Below, in pieces: positions 23,013 through 38,785 of a stretch of DNA of 64,000 nt. The position numbers were made by a program, and so were the translations under genes. This DNA comes from Diphasiastrum complanatum. Its lineage: Eukaryota; Streptophyta; Lycopodiopsida; Lycopodiales; Lycopodiaceae. Location: positions 17,103,590 to 17,167,589 of the forward strand of contig CM055109.1 in assembly GCA_029204225.1 (NCBI GenBank). The letters are read 5' to 3'. Within the stretch, counting starts at the first letter, position 1, and each line of letters opens with the position of its first letter. Under the pieces are notes generated by a model. The model made no database searches. It was not told where the DNA came from and saw nothing but the letters and a program-made list of their open reading frames with translations.

Positions 23013-23081
23013 AAATCCGAATTTCTGACCGACATTATCGGATTTTACAATGGGTCGACCGACAATATCAGATTTTACAAT

Positions 23082-23161
<80 letters not shown>
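23082..23161. repeat. (TC)n(AC)n microsatellite
   Basis: A pure TC run followed directly by AC repeats. It is flanked by CATCGGCC/CATCGGTCGGC phrases that recur to about 23240. Confidence 0.95.
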
Positions 23162-23163
<2 letters not shown>

Positions 23164-23261
23164 ATCGGCCGCCCACGCCATCGGTCGGCTACGTACATAC
23201 ACACACACACATCGGCCACCCGTCAACGACCATCGGCTTTCCTCCTAAACCATAGTTGCTT

Positions 23262-23291
23262 GCCCGTCAACGACGGGCACTCTTTACAAGT
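23262..23291 (+). mobile_element. Helitron-type 3' terminus (variant CAAG)
   Basis: A perfect 7-bp stem, GCCCGTC-AAC-GACGGGC, is followed by ACTCTTTACAAG and T. It is the same as the 12-kb end except that the terminal CTAG is CAAG. Confidence 0.5.
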
Positions 23292-23365
23292 CACTTATTG
23301 GCACGGGGACACACAAATCCACACACATACATATACATGTACACTCACACACACCCTCGACTGCT

Positions 23366-23392
23366 CACCATCGACGGGCACTCTTTACTAGT
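23366..23392 (+). mobile_element. Helitron-type 3' terminus
   Basis: CACCATCGACGGGCACTCTTTACTAG followed by T and (AT)n. The stem is imperfect but the terminal 12 bases equal those at 12 kb. It lies about 100 bp after the previous end, with CA-rich DNA between. Confidence 0.5.
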
Positions 23393-23408
23393 GTATATAT
23401 ATATATAT

Positions 23409-23437
23409 ACTAGTTGCTTGTGCCCGTCGATGACGAG
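23409..23437 (-). mobile_element. Helitron-type 3' terminus facing left
   Basis: On the minus strand: GCTCGTC-ATC-GACGGGC, then ACAAGCAACTAG, then T. It faces the plus-strand end at 23391 across a short (TA)n spacer. The element, if real, extends to the right, where three GTGACATTTTT phrases of about 22-bp spacing occur (23538-23600). Confidence 0.45.
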
Positions 23438-23632
23438 CAATGGGCACTTACCCACAAAAAGTGTTTATATATTTTTGGAGGCTGTGTTTTTTTTACCATT
23501 ATTTTAAAACCTATTTGGCTTTTCCTTCTGCAAATGGGTGACATTTTTTGCCAGCAAAGCGTGACATTTTTGCCGACAAAAGCGTGACATTTTTTTACGG
23601 CACCTCACAAATTCTCTCTCTAAAATAGTTTT

Positions 23633-23639
<7 letters not shown>

Positions 23640-23673
<34 letters not shown>

Positions 23674-23862
23674 CATTCATCCCTAGTTCAAGCCACCTAC
23701 ATTATCCATCTCTTCAAAGAATATCATTCACATTATAAGGTCCTCCTTATCTATATAGATACATATGTATATATATATATATCCGTCATTCATCTAACGT
23801 TCAAGCCACCTACATTATCCATGTCTTCACGAATATCATTCACATTATAAGGTCCTCCTTAT
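23640..23862. repeat. (TA)n plus 80-bp direct duplication upstream of the FHA gene
   Basis: Two copies (23670-23750 and 23783-23862), each preceded by (TA)n, share GTTCAAGCCACCTACATTAT and CATTATAAGGTCCTCCTTAT. They lie 330-530 bp upstream of the FHA start codon. Confidence 0.85.
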
Positions 23863-24195
23863 TGTTGTTGATCATAGCTCTAAGCCTGGTCTACAGCAGA
23901 GCGAGCATATAAGTACTTAGCTTTTGCATGCAGCCTTTTGTTTTGTCCAGTCCAGCTGCTTTTTTGAAAACATTATATTATTAAGCAAGTTAAGAGTCAG
24001 ATCATTTCCTGGCGGCTACTTTCTGTCAGAGTGAGCAGCACCTTTGAGATCAAGGTGAAGCGACGTTCTTCTAGTCTTCTATCTGTGTATCCACGCGGGT
24101 AAGCAAAACGAGCTGCAAATCAGAATTAGATCTGATAACCCTTTAGTTCTTGCAGTAGCGGATCCAGCAAGCTGCTAGTTTATTGTTATACGACT

Positions 24196-24765
24196 ATGGA
24201 CGACTTAGTTGCAGGCTTTGCCAAGCTTCAAGGTGAGAATTTCGAGTACTACATGCAGACGTACTCGATACTAATCGGTAGAAATACTAGCCACCAATCT
24301 TCGCAAGATATTGTGGATCTGGATCTGACTAAAGTTGGCGGTGGCAAGAACATATCCAGGCATCATGCGCGTATACATTACGATTTTTCTAGAAAGAGAT
24401 TCTCTCTGGACGTGCTAGGCTCCAGCGGATGTTGTGTGGAGGGTGTGAGCTACCCCCAAGGTTCGTCGTCAATCAAACTGGATTCTCAAGATTTACTTCA
24501 AATTGGGGACCAGAGGTTTTATTTTCTTCTGCCCAAAAAACAGATCGTAACTACAAAGCCCACCTTCGAGCCTGACGATACGGCCGTAGTAAGTAAGCAG
24601 AAGAAGAAGAAGAGACCAATCTCAGCTACAAAAGTCGAAGCGCCTAATTTGGCTTTGGGATCAAACGTTGGATTACTACGAGAGGAGCTGCAACTGGGAG
24701 TGACAAAAAGAGCTAGGATGGTCAATGATGAAACGATTGGGAGATCAATTGAAAGCACAAGCTGA
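24196..24765 (+). CDS. FHA-domain protein, FHA2-like
   Basis: A 189-residue protein with an N-terminal forkhead-associated domain (about residues 5-115) that binds phosphothreonine peptides. It resembles the plant FHA2/fungal Fhl1 group, likely nuclear and transcriptional. Visible signature: GFAKLQGENFEYYMQTYSIL, then IGRN, the key GGGKNISRHHARIHYDF (Gly-Arg-Ser-His binding loop), FSLDVLGSSGC, and LDSQDLLQIGDQRFYFLLP. A basic KQKKKKRP stretch at about residues 135-142 could be a nuclear signal. The C-terminal tail is shorter than the long acidic tail I recall for Arabidopsis FHA2. The start is the first ATG, aligned with the family's N-terminus. The gene has no coding intron, unusual for this family as I remember it, and may be a retrocopy. 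No damage is seen. Confidence 0.9.
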   Translation: MDDLVAGFAKLQGENFEYYMQTYSILIGRNTSHQSSQDIVDLDLTKVGGGKNISRHHARIHYDFSRKRFSLDVLGSSGCCVEGVSYPQGSSSIKLDSQDLLQIGDQRFYFLLPKKQIVTTKPTFEPDDTAVVSKQKKKKRPISATKVEAPNLALGSNVGLLREELQLGVTKRARMVNDETIGRSIESTS

Positions 24766-25616
24766 GAAATAGCTGAATTCGTTCTTCGAAGCGGCAAACT
24801 CAACAGATCAGATTAGCGAAAGAAGCGATTATGTTTCACAACCACATTTAATCACCAAGCACTGTTTTGCATTAATCTGGCTAATATAAACTATGTTTAT
24901 AAGCACTACAACGGTACTACTCAGGATATCGTTCTGCTTGAAATGAGCCTCTTGTGAATTGTAGTGAATTGTAGATTCTGAACTTCATGGGTAATTGAAA
25001 CACTTTTTTTACGAACGACATTGTTATTGCTGTGGCTGCAAGCAGAATAGCAACGACCTGGTATCCGTCTGACTAGTAACGAAAACATCTAACATCATGA
25101 TTATTACTGTTAAGTTATAAGTTGAAGAGTCAGTCAGGCTGTTGATTCTTTCATTTTGATCAGCTGGACGATGAGCCGCTTGGTACTTAGCTTGATGTTC
25201 CTGTCGAGGTCATAGTGCTCATTTACCTTTGAAATTTCCTTCAGTCTCACATGAATGTATGTATTCATTTCAGATAAGAGTAGGCAACCGTTTTGTTGAT
25301 CCTCTATATGGGCTGTTTCTTATTAATTAGATAAAAGTTAACCAATAATCACATAAGATTATCTCTCTCTTAGTGGGCCACATGTTGTAGGCTGCCACCT
25401 CAGGTGGACTCCAATGGTAACCTCCTTAAATGAGGGGGTTAGCTACATGTGGAGGTAGCATGAGCTACCTCCTACATGCATATGTTTGAAGGAAACAAAT
25501 TAGAGTGTTCAAAGGCAAAGAACCCAAGAGACAGCCTGCTAAGGTTGAATTTTTCAACATACTCTTAGCTCCACACATGTCCTACCTCTCAAGGCATGAA
25601 AAAATCTAGGGCAAAT

Positions 25617-25619
<3 letters not shown>
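24766..25619. other. No recognised gene; 3' flank of FHA gene
   Basis: Probable 3' untranslated region and spacer. From about 25370 the sequence (GTGGGCCACATGT, GGCTGCCACCT, ACCTCC) is a diverged relative of the repeat unit at 25672. Confidence 0.45.
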
Positions 25620-25673
<54 letters not shown>

Positions 25674-25946
25674 CATGACGGAGGCTGCCACCGGAGGTCA
25701 CCTCTGGTGGTAGCCTCCAGAAATGTCAGGTAGGCCACATGTCGGAGATAGTGCTACCTCTAAGTGTCATCATCTGATTGGGAATGTTTTTGTCAGTTGG
25801 CATAGGGTGCCTCTACAGGATGACTTGCCTCCAGAGGTTGACTTTTTTCACCTCCGGAGGCAGAGCCAACCTTCGGATGTAGGGAGGAGGTATGAGGAAA
25901 TATTCTTAGAATATTAAATCCTCCTACCTCCTCCTCCTCCTCCTCC
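25620..25946. repeat. (CT)n-linked 0.25-kb repeat, copy 1
   Basis: A 50-bp (CT)n tract is followed by a unit with GAGGCTGCCACCGGAGGTC, AGGTAGGCCACATGTCGGAG, GACTTTTTTCACCTCCGGAG and a final (TCC)n at about 25919-25949. The same unit occurs twice at 37.36-37.97 kb, each time bracketed by (CT)n, so tract and unit move or expand together. Confidence 0.9.
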
Positions 25947-26033
25947 TCCACAACTACACATATGGGCGTTTTGCCACACAACACTGCCACGCGAACCCGA
26001 TACTTAATCAAAATTTTCACATTTTTCTTTGCT

Positions 26034-26475
26034 GGCTCTGCCACGTGTGGTACATCCACGCCAAAAAAATTTCAGGGACACGGCCGGTCAAATCCAGGCT
26101 GGAGGTGGGTCCGACATTGTTTTTTTTTTCTCGTGGCTCTACCACGCATGGCAGTGCCCCGCAAATTTTTTTAAATCAAAATTTAAAAAAAACGAGCGCC
26201 AACATTGTGCGGCGTGGTAAAGCCACGCGTGGAAGTGCCACGCAAGGCTGTTATTTAACCGCCTCTCATCTGACATCTGATATTCATTTTTTTTGGAGAT
26301 TTGCCACGCGTGGCAAATCTTCAGAGAAAATTCCAGAGAACTGTATTTTTAAATTGCCACGCATGGCAAAATATACTTGTTGTAATTTTGGAGATTTGCC
26401 ACGCGTGGCAAATCTCCAGAGAATTGTAATTTTATATTGCCACGCGTGGCAAAATATATTTGTTGTAATTTTTTT
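26034..26475. repeat. Cluster of GCCACGCGTGGC palindromes in a tandem duplication
   Basis: At least seven GCCACG(C/T)(G/A)TGG motifs. A unit of about 90 bp is tandemly duplicated (26295-26387 and 26388-26475), each copy with two palindromes. The one at 26389-26418 is a perfect 30-nt palindrome centred on ACGCGT; that at 26299-26318 is perfect over 20 nt. A weaker set recurs at 34567-34632. No gene is evident. Confidence 0.85.
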
Positions 26476-30151
<3,676 letters not shown>

Positions 30152-30509
30152 GCATGATGTTGTGTATAGTCCATTCCCATTGCATTCAACATCTTGTGTG
30201 CCTCAGCTCTCGACTCTAGCATGCTATTTCCTTCTGGGAGTAGTTTGCGCAATACCCTGCATATAACCAAATGAATTTGCATAACATGAAACACAATTGT
30301 TTATTCAACTAAAACTTTTAACTTACACAAGTACACACTTAGTTAAATAAAAAATAATTAAATCTTCTTCACCCAAATAAAGATGTAACACTTGTATCAC
30401 TCCATTTATATTTTGCTTGGAGATTCAATAGAAGCAACGCAGCGGACAAACGAGATGTCTTTGCTCCAGGGTATAATGGTGTATGTGATTCTTCTCTCAA
30501 TTTCCTTTC

Positions 30510-30737
30510 CTAGCCAGTCACAAAAGATTCGGTACCGTGTTCAGTGGGTTCTTTCATATTGTCATGATGCTCATAGACATCATTTATCAAGTTGTTCATA
30601 ATTTCAACTTCATCTTGCATAGAACAATCATGTTCATCACTTGAAATTGATTTTGAGGAAGAAGAAGAGTTAGGTCGAGACCGATTTGTCTTGCGATGTT
30701 GTTGTTCATCGATTCTCATCATGGCTCGTAATCCCAT
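30510..30737 (-). CDS. Open frame upstream of the transposase (possible N-terminal exon)
   Basis: 75 codons, Ser-rich then acidic (SSSSSKSISSDEHDCSMQDE), on the transposase strand and 360 bp upstream of its core. CACTA transposases often begin with low-complexity polar sequence, but there is no conserved motif here. It could be an exon of the TNP2-type gene or chance. Confidence 0.3.
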   Translation of the reverse strand: MGLRAMMRIDEQQHRKTNRSRPNSSSSSKSISSDEHDCSMQDEVEIMNNLINDVYEHHDNMKEPTEHGTESFVTG

Positions 30738-30839
30738 CCGTTCACGACGAGATAGTTGATCGATGTGGCCCTGTATCCCAATCTTGTGGTGGATACAGAA
30801 TGTATGTGATCATCACTAGAACTAGATGACAATTCGTAT

Positions 30840-31335
30840 TCCTTCAAACATGGGAAAACAAATAAGACATCAAAATTGAACAACAATATATACAAAGTGG
30901 AACTTAAATCAAGATATGAAAATTGAACATTATTTTAAAAAAACGCAAATACCACTATTAAGACTATTCACGTTCTCAAATAAAAGATATCATCTTATAA
31001 TTCAAATATCGAAACACTAAGCATCATTCAAATTGAAACTTAAATATGACATCAAAATCGAACATGATATTCAAATTGAAACTTAAACAAGACATGAAAA
31101 TTGAACACTATTTCTAAAACCTAAACATCAAACATCATATCCAATTTGAAACTTATATAAGACATCCTAATCAAACATTATATTATAATTAAAATTGAAA
31201 CAAGACATTGATAATTGAGCATTATTTGTAAAAGCTTAACATCAAACATCATATCAAATGTGAACTTAAATAAGACATTCAAAAGAAACATCATATCTAA
31301 ATTGAAAGTCAAATAAGACATCCAAATTGAACTCG
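30840..31335. repeat. Degenerate tandem repeat, about 50-60 bp period
   Basis: The phrase AAATTGAAACTTAAATAAGACAT (shown here shortened: TTGAAACTTAAATAAGACAT) with CATCAAAATTGAACAT recurs about eight times in diverged form between the SET gene and the transposase. Such arrays can be subterminal repeats of CACTA elements; whether this is one is not shown. Confidence 0.7.
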
Positions 31336-31357
31336 AATGAAAAGGATGTTTTGGTAT

Positions 31358-32079
31358 TTACAACACACATGGTTGTGCTTGGCTCAAAACTTTTTGTACA
31401 CATCTTGGTAGAGGACGATTGAAGCTATAGTTGATGAATAGTTCTTCACCACATTTAACAGGTTTGATCGCACAAACCATTACGTATGTAGCTTTCACAT
31501 ATCTAGAAAAATAATTTTCTTTTCCATTGATGCGTTCTTCAAAGTCACAATTAGTCAATGAAGGGTGACAAATAGAACTATTTATATATGCAGCGATGTT
31601 TCCATGTATTTCTGGATGCCCATCGATGTACATACTATGTGCTTTTGAAACACTTTTTCCTTGCATGCGCCTCTCTTCCAAAGAGCAAGCATTCAAATTT
31701 AACCATATATTTGCATTCTCCATTGGTGTCGACATAGAGGATGCCAATAACCCCAATTATATTGAGGTCCTGCATATGGCATTAATGTGACAACATCATT
31801 CAAAGGGACATCAATGCTAGTCAGAGAAAATAAACCTAATCCGGCATTAGGAAACTGCTCACTAGGCTTAATTATGTACATATGACCCCAATATGAAAAT
31901 GATGTCCCACATAATGGTAGTGGTAACGTATCAGGCCAACATGAATATTTATTTCTATCAAATGACTTAGCTAATGCATGTAGATGAGGAGGAAGGGGAG
32001 ATTCGGTCAACGAATTTAAAACATTTTTGGACAAGTCGATAGTACGTAAAAAACTTTGTTCTTTTTCAAATTTTGTCAA
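31358..32079 (-). CDS. SET-domain protein gene next to CACTA transposase (one frame break)
   Basis: Two overlapping minus-strand frames (32079-31699 and 31756-31358) form one SET domain, the fold of lysine methyltransferases. In order: GLGLFSLTSIDVPLND (GxG-like SAM strand), VTLMPYAGPQYN (Y-x-G), then in the second frame MYIDGHPEIHGNIAAYINSS, SLTNCDFEE, YVMVCAIKPVKCGEELFINY (GEEL-x-x-x-Y catalytic strand). The NHSCxPN box is reduced to YINSSICHPSLTN, so activity is uncertain. The frame change near 31750 is either a one-base indel or a tiny missed intron. The N-terminal 70 residues match nothing known to me. It sits on the same strand as, and about 0.6-1.2 kb upstream of, the CACTA transposase, so it may be element cargo or a captured host gene. 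Confidence 0.75.
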
Positions 32080-32227
32080 AATGCGTCCAATTCGTGTTCT
32101 TTTTTTTAATGGCGTAGCTAAGATCGAAGAATCTGTACAATTTACGTTTCTCTATTTGTCTCGTGTTTTTGTGTTTGTATTGCATTCAAAATTTGATTAC
32201 TATAATTCTACATGGTACACTTACATG

Positions 32228-32560
32228 AGCAGTTGACTTGTCCTCAAATAAAATTTGTAAGCTAAGGAAAAAATTTTCTTAATAGTCTAAAGTGATCTAC
32301 AATATCTAGTAGACAAATTATAATGCTTTCCAGTATGCATAGTCCTAGAATCTTTTGGATTTTCTAAGATATACCCAATCATCAAGTTTAAACATCTTTG
32401 GGAGATCTCTTAAAATCGGCATAGTGCTTAGCTCTATCCTGAGCACTATGCATAATATCACATGCCAATTGCAACAATTCTTACATATCATGTGGGAAAT
32501 CTACAACTTTCTAGATTTAATAGACTTCGTCTCCACATTCACTAGAGATCTAGGTTGAAA
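32228..32560 (-). pseudogene. Gypsy integrase C-terminal relic, copy 2
   Basis: A 330-bp direct duplicate of 33333-33662 (about 90% alike by eye), sharing AATCTTTGGGAGATCTCTTA, ACAATATCTAGTAGACAAAT and CACATGCCAATTGCAACAAT. On the minus strand it contains the DDWVYLR motif of chromovirus integrase C-termini, with stops. Confidence 0.7.
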
Positions 32561-33040
32561 ATCATACATAAGCATAAACGAACTATAACATGTAGTAGAG
32601 AATATTTTCTACTACTGTAAGAAAACTCAATTAAAAAGGACTGGAGGCTTCAGATTTTCATATTTGATCATTCTATTTGATTGCTCTTGGTTGTAAGATC
32701 CTAATTTGCTAATCTAGATCAAGATTTGGTAACTAGTTTTGCATTGGATAGGTGTGTCAATCAATCAATCACTCTTGGAGCTTTAAGTAGGCTCATTTAC
32801 GGTAATTTGTACTATATTTTCAGCATGGTATTAGAGCCAAGTACAAGAGGATAAACATTGATCAAAGGACTATCCATTGTTGCTAGAAAGCTAGTCTTGA
32901 GAGGATGAGTTCAAATCAAGTTTTAGGTTGAAGATTTGGGATTCAAACTTGGTGAGGGTCGATAGCTGTACTGCCCACACCTGTAGACAACAATTTTATT
33001 TTGTGTCATCTTGATGAGTTTTTTGGTACATGGACATAAC
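32561..33040. other. Spacer between gypsy relics; possible degraded LTR
   Basis: Contains TTTTCAGCA followed by TGGTATTAGAGCCA at 32825-32838, which looks like an LTR end plus a tRNA-Met primer site on the plus strand. The opposite edge is GACATAACATTCTTCCCCCC, which on the minus strand is a polypurine tract followed by a TGTTATG LTR start. These may be remains of two elements; no partner LTR was found. Confidence 0.35.
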
Positions 33041-33662
33041 ATTCTTCCCCCCTTGAACTACGTTTGTTGTCAAAAGTGAAAACTAGGCCCAGCTCTACTT
33101 TATGCTTTCAACTCTTTCCCACGAATCATCATCCTCAATCCGACCCTTTCACCTAATCAAGCACTCAGAGATAGAGTTATTTTTCAATTGTTTACCTATG
33201 ATCTTGAGTACTCTTTCAAGTTCCAAAGATACATTAAATGATAAATCTTCCAAATGGGTAAGATCCTCATCAGATCCAACTATATCACCTTCATGTAAAC
33301 TTACTTTATGTCAGTTTACATGAAACACTGAATGAGCATTCGACTTGTCCTCAAATCAAATTCATAAGCTAAAGAAATAATTTTCTTAAAGTCTGAAGTG
33401 ATCTACAATATCTAGTAGACAAATTTTAATGCTTTCCAATACGCATAGTCTTAGAATCTTTTGGAATTCTAAGATATACCCAATCATCAACTTTAAAAAT
33501 CTTTGGGAGATCTCTTAAAATCGGCATAGTGCTTAGCTCTGTCTTGAGCATTACGCATAATATCACATGCCAATTGCAACAATTCTTACATATCATGTGG
33601 GAAATCTATAACTTTCTAGATTTAGTAAATTTTGTCTCCACATTCACTAGAGATCTACGTTG
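33041..33662 (-). pseudogene. Ty3/gypsy chromovirus relic: integrase C-terminus and chromodomain
   Basis: Minus-strand reading from 33662: a decayed integrase tail with (D)WVYLR, then NAHSVFHVN (33333-33307), then a chromodomain: LERVLKIIGKQLKNNSISEC followed by KGRIEDDDSWERVESIK to 33101. Two TGG tryptophan codons have become TGA. A polypurine-like run lies at 33045-33053 in the expected 3' position. Confidence 0.75.
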
Positions 33663-33668
33663 GGTCCG

Positions 33669-33755
33669 GGGAGGGGCTTGCTCCATATCAGGGAGTAGGC
33701 AAGGTTTGGTGGATCAGTTAGTCTTTACCCTATTGTGGTGTTAGGATCTATTACA
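33669..33755 (+). repeat. Fragment of the 52-kb gypsy family LTR
   Basis: About 87 bp, ending GGTGTTAGGATCTATTACA, nearly identical to the reverse complement of 51868-51954. It is the 3' end of an LTR of the intact gypsy family, here in plus orientation, directly abutting the chromodomain relic. Family members have therefore inserted more than once in this region. Confidence 0.8.
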
Positions 33756-35028
<1,273 letters not shown>

Positions 35029-35151
35029 ATTTGAAGTTTTACTTTCCTTATGCTCTCTCTTTCTCAAGCTTTTTCTTTTTGTCAAGCTCTTTTTTTTTCT
35101 TTACATTTGTTAAGCTTTTATCTCTCTCTTTTCTCCCTCTTTACACACACA

Positions 35152-35634
35152 ATGTCTTCTAGTGGTAGTGGTTCTAGGAGAAGACCAAGATCTTCTTCTA
35201 GTGCAAGAGGAGGATCCGGTTCCGATCGGATTGCGGACTTTTATGGTTTGCTATCTCCCGATGAGAGACAAAGATTGAAACATCTCTGTCTTTCCGAAGA
35301 GGAGCCCGATTCCAATAGAGGTAATCCTTCGATGGATGTCCCATCGGAGGAATCATCCAATTTGTTTTATAATCTAGAAGATGATGGCTCCATCATCAAG
35401 GATACCAAAGGCAACATCGTCATCAATAGGATGCACGACCTTGCTCTCAAATATATTGGCCATAACTTATTCACTCCTTGGGAGCAACAAACCAAGATGA
35501 CAAGAATAAGATACTTGCACTTTTGAATAGTGAGTTTCCTCAATCAAATAGATTTGGGGAGGTGTGGGCATTGACGAATATGTGTACGCATATTCGTCAT
35601 AAGCGTCAATCCTTATGAAGATATGTAAAAAATG

Positions 35635-35670
<36 letters not shown>

Positions 35671-36322
35671 GGGATGGGCTTCAAAGAAAGATTGGGCAAA
35701 GGTGATACACGAGTCCAAACATCCGAATCCGGATCGCTTCAAACAACAACGGGAAGCGACCAAATCAAGAATCAATCTCTTGGGCCAATCTGACCTTGGC
35801 TCGAGTGGAAAATCCAATTTACAAGCCCAATTTGTAAGTTTTGCTTTTTTAGTTTGATTTTATCATAATTATTTTAGTAATGTTTTTAATTACTAATCAT
35901 ATTTTGTATCCAAATGATTGTATTCATGTTTGTATAGCAAAGAGATTTTGGGAGAAAATACACGAATGCCAAATATAAGATTGGGTACGAACAAGCCTAC
36001 AATGCCTTGGTGGACCATCTTGCTCAACAAGGCATTCATCCTATGGTAAATTTTTGCTACGTTCGTCTCATTTGCTTCTATTATTTAATAGTCATTTTTA
36101 TTAATCTTTCTTGCACGGTTAATGAGTTTCATTTACTTTACTTATTGGTTATTGACTTTTGTTATTTTTTGGGATGTGTAGAGAAGCTCGACATCTTATG
36201 TAGAGGAGGGGTCGGGTGAAGAAGCCGGTGAAGCGGAAGCGGAAGCGGAAGGAGAGATGTTCGGAAGTGAGAGTGAAGGACAAGCTTCTGCACAAGACTC
36301 GGATTCGGACGATGACAATTAA
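35152..36322 (+). pseudogene. Plant Ptta/En-Spm-like gene with frameshift
   Basis: Starts MSSSGSGSRRRPRSSSSARG and reads to TPWEQQTK at about 35500, then continues one frame over as DDKNKILALLNSEFPQ and CTHIRHKRQSL. A stop and an A-run (35634-35669) follow, then GWASKKDWAKVIHESKHPNP to QAQF (35833). After a GT-AG intron comes RDFGRKYTNAKYKIGYEQAY (about 35941-36042), then a second GT-AG intron and an acidic tail ending DSDSDDDN, stop at 36322. The layout (variable Ser-rich start, WxxxxKD core with H-x-R-x-K, acidic tail) resembles the plant Ptta/En-Spm accessory family (Transposase_24), which I offer as the likeliest identity. The function is unknown, and the frameshift and stop argue that this copy is dead. 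Confidence 0.5.
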
Positions 36323-38143
<1,821 letters not shown>

Positions 38144-38785
38144 CCCTTCGAAATTTCATATTCCAATGTATGCATGTATTTATTTTCAACAAACATAATC
38201 ATGACTTGTTCTTTATATGCTACTTTTGTTTATTTATTAATACAAAATCTTTTGAAACACAAAACGGTAGGGAGACCAAATTTTAAGAGGCCTTTACAAT
38301 TTTTTGATAATTCATCTAGATTTTGAATGTTGGAGTTAAAAACTAATTAACTATCTTGAGAATTCTACATTTTGAGAATATTTTGAATTTGGGATGAGTG
38401 AAGCAAGATACTCTGAAAGTTTTTCATTCAAATCACCAAAATTTATAAAAATCAAATTTATGCAATTTGTTGTTATGAATCATTTTTTAAATAAGTAAAT
38501 TCAAAATTTAGCAAAGTATTTAGTAGAAGTTTTTAATTATATGAAATTTGAAAGACTTCAACATCTTTCTAAAACCTATTTGCAGTTTAATATTAAGATT
38601 TTATAAGTCTAAAAAATATTACAAAATGAAAAACTAAATAAAACCCGATACCTAAGTAATGTCCAATATCAATCAGCATAACTAACACAAAGAAAAATAA
38701 AATAAAGTTATGCAACAAAGACATTCATTTTTTTTCTAAAGAGTTACAAATGTATGTATAACTAATTTTGATAAATATCTTTGAG
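38144..38785. other. No recognised gene; AT-rich spacer
   Basis: AT-rich DNA with no open frame of note. Confidence 0.45.

Noticed and set aside
24099-24154. Mini-intron in the FHA 5' leader (GTAAGC...TTGCAG)
   Set aside because: Sites fit the rule but the intron would be about 56 bp, below the usual plant minimum, and nothing else supports it.
32825-32838. A complete plus-strand LTR retrotransposon starting here
   Set aside because: Only an LTR-like end and a PBS-like 14-mer; no gag frame follows and no LTR pair was found.
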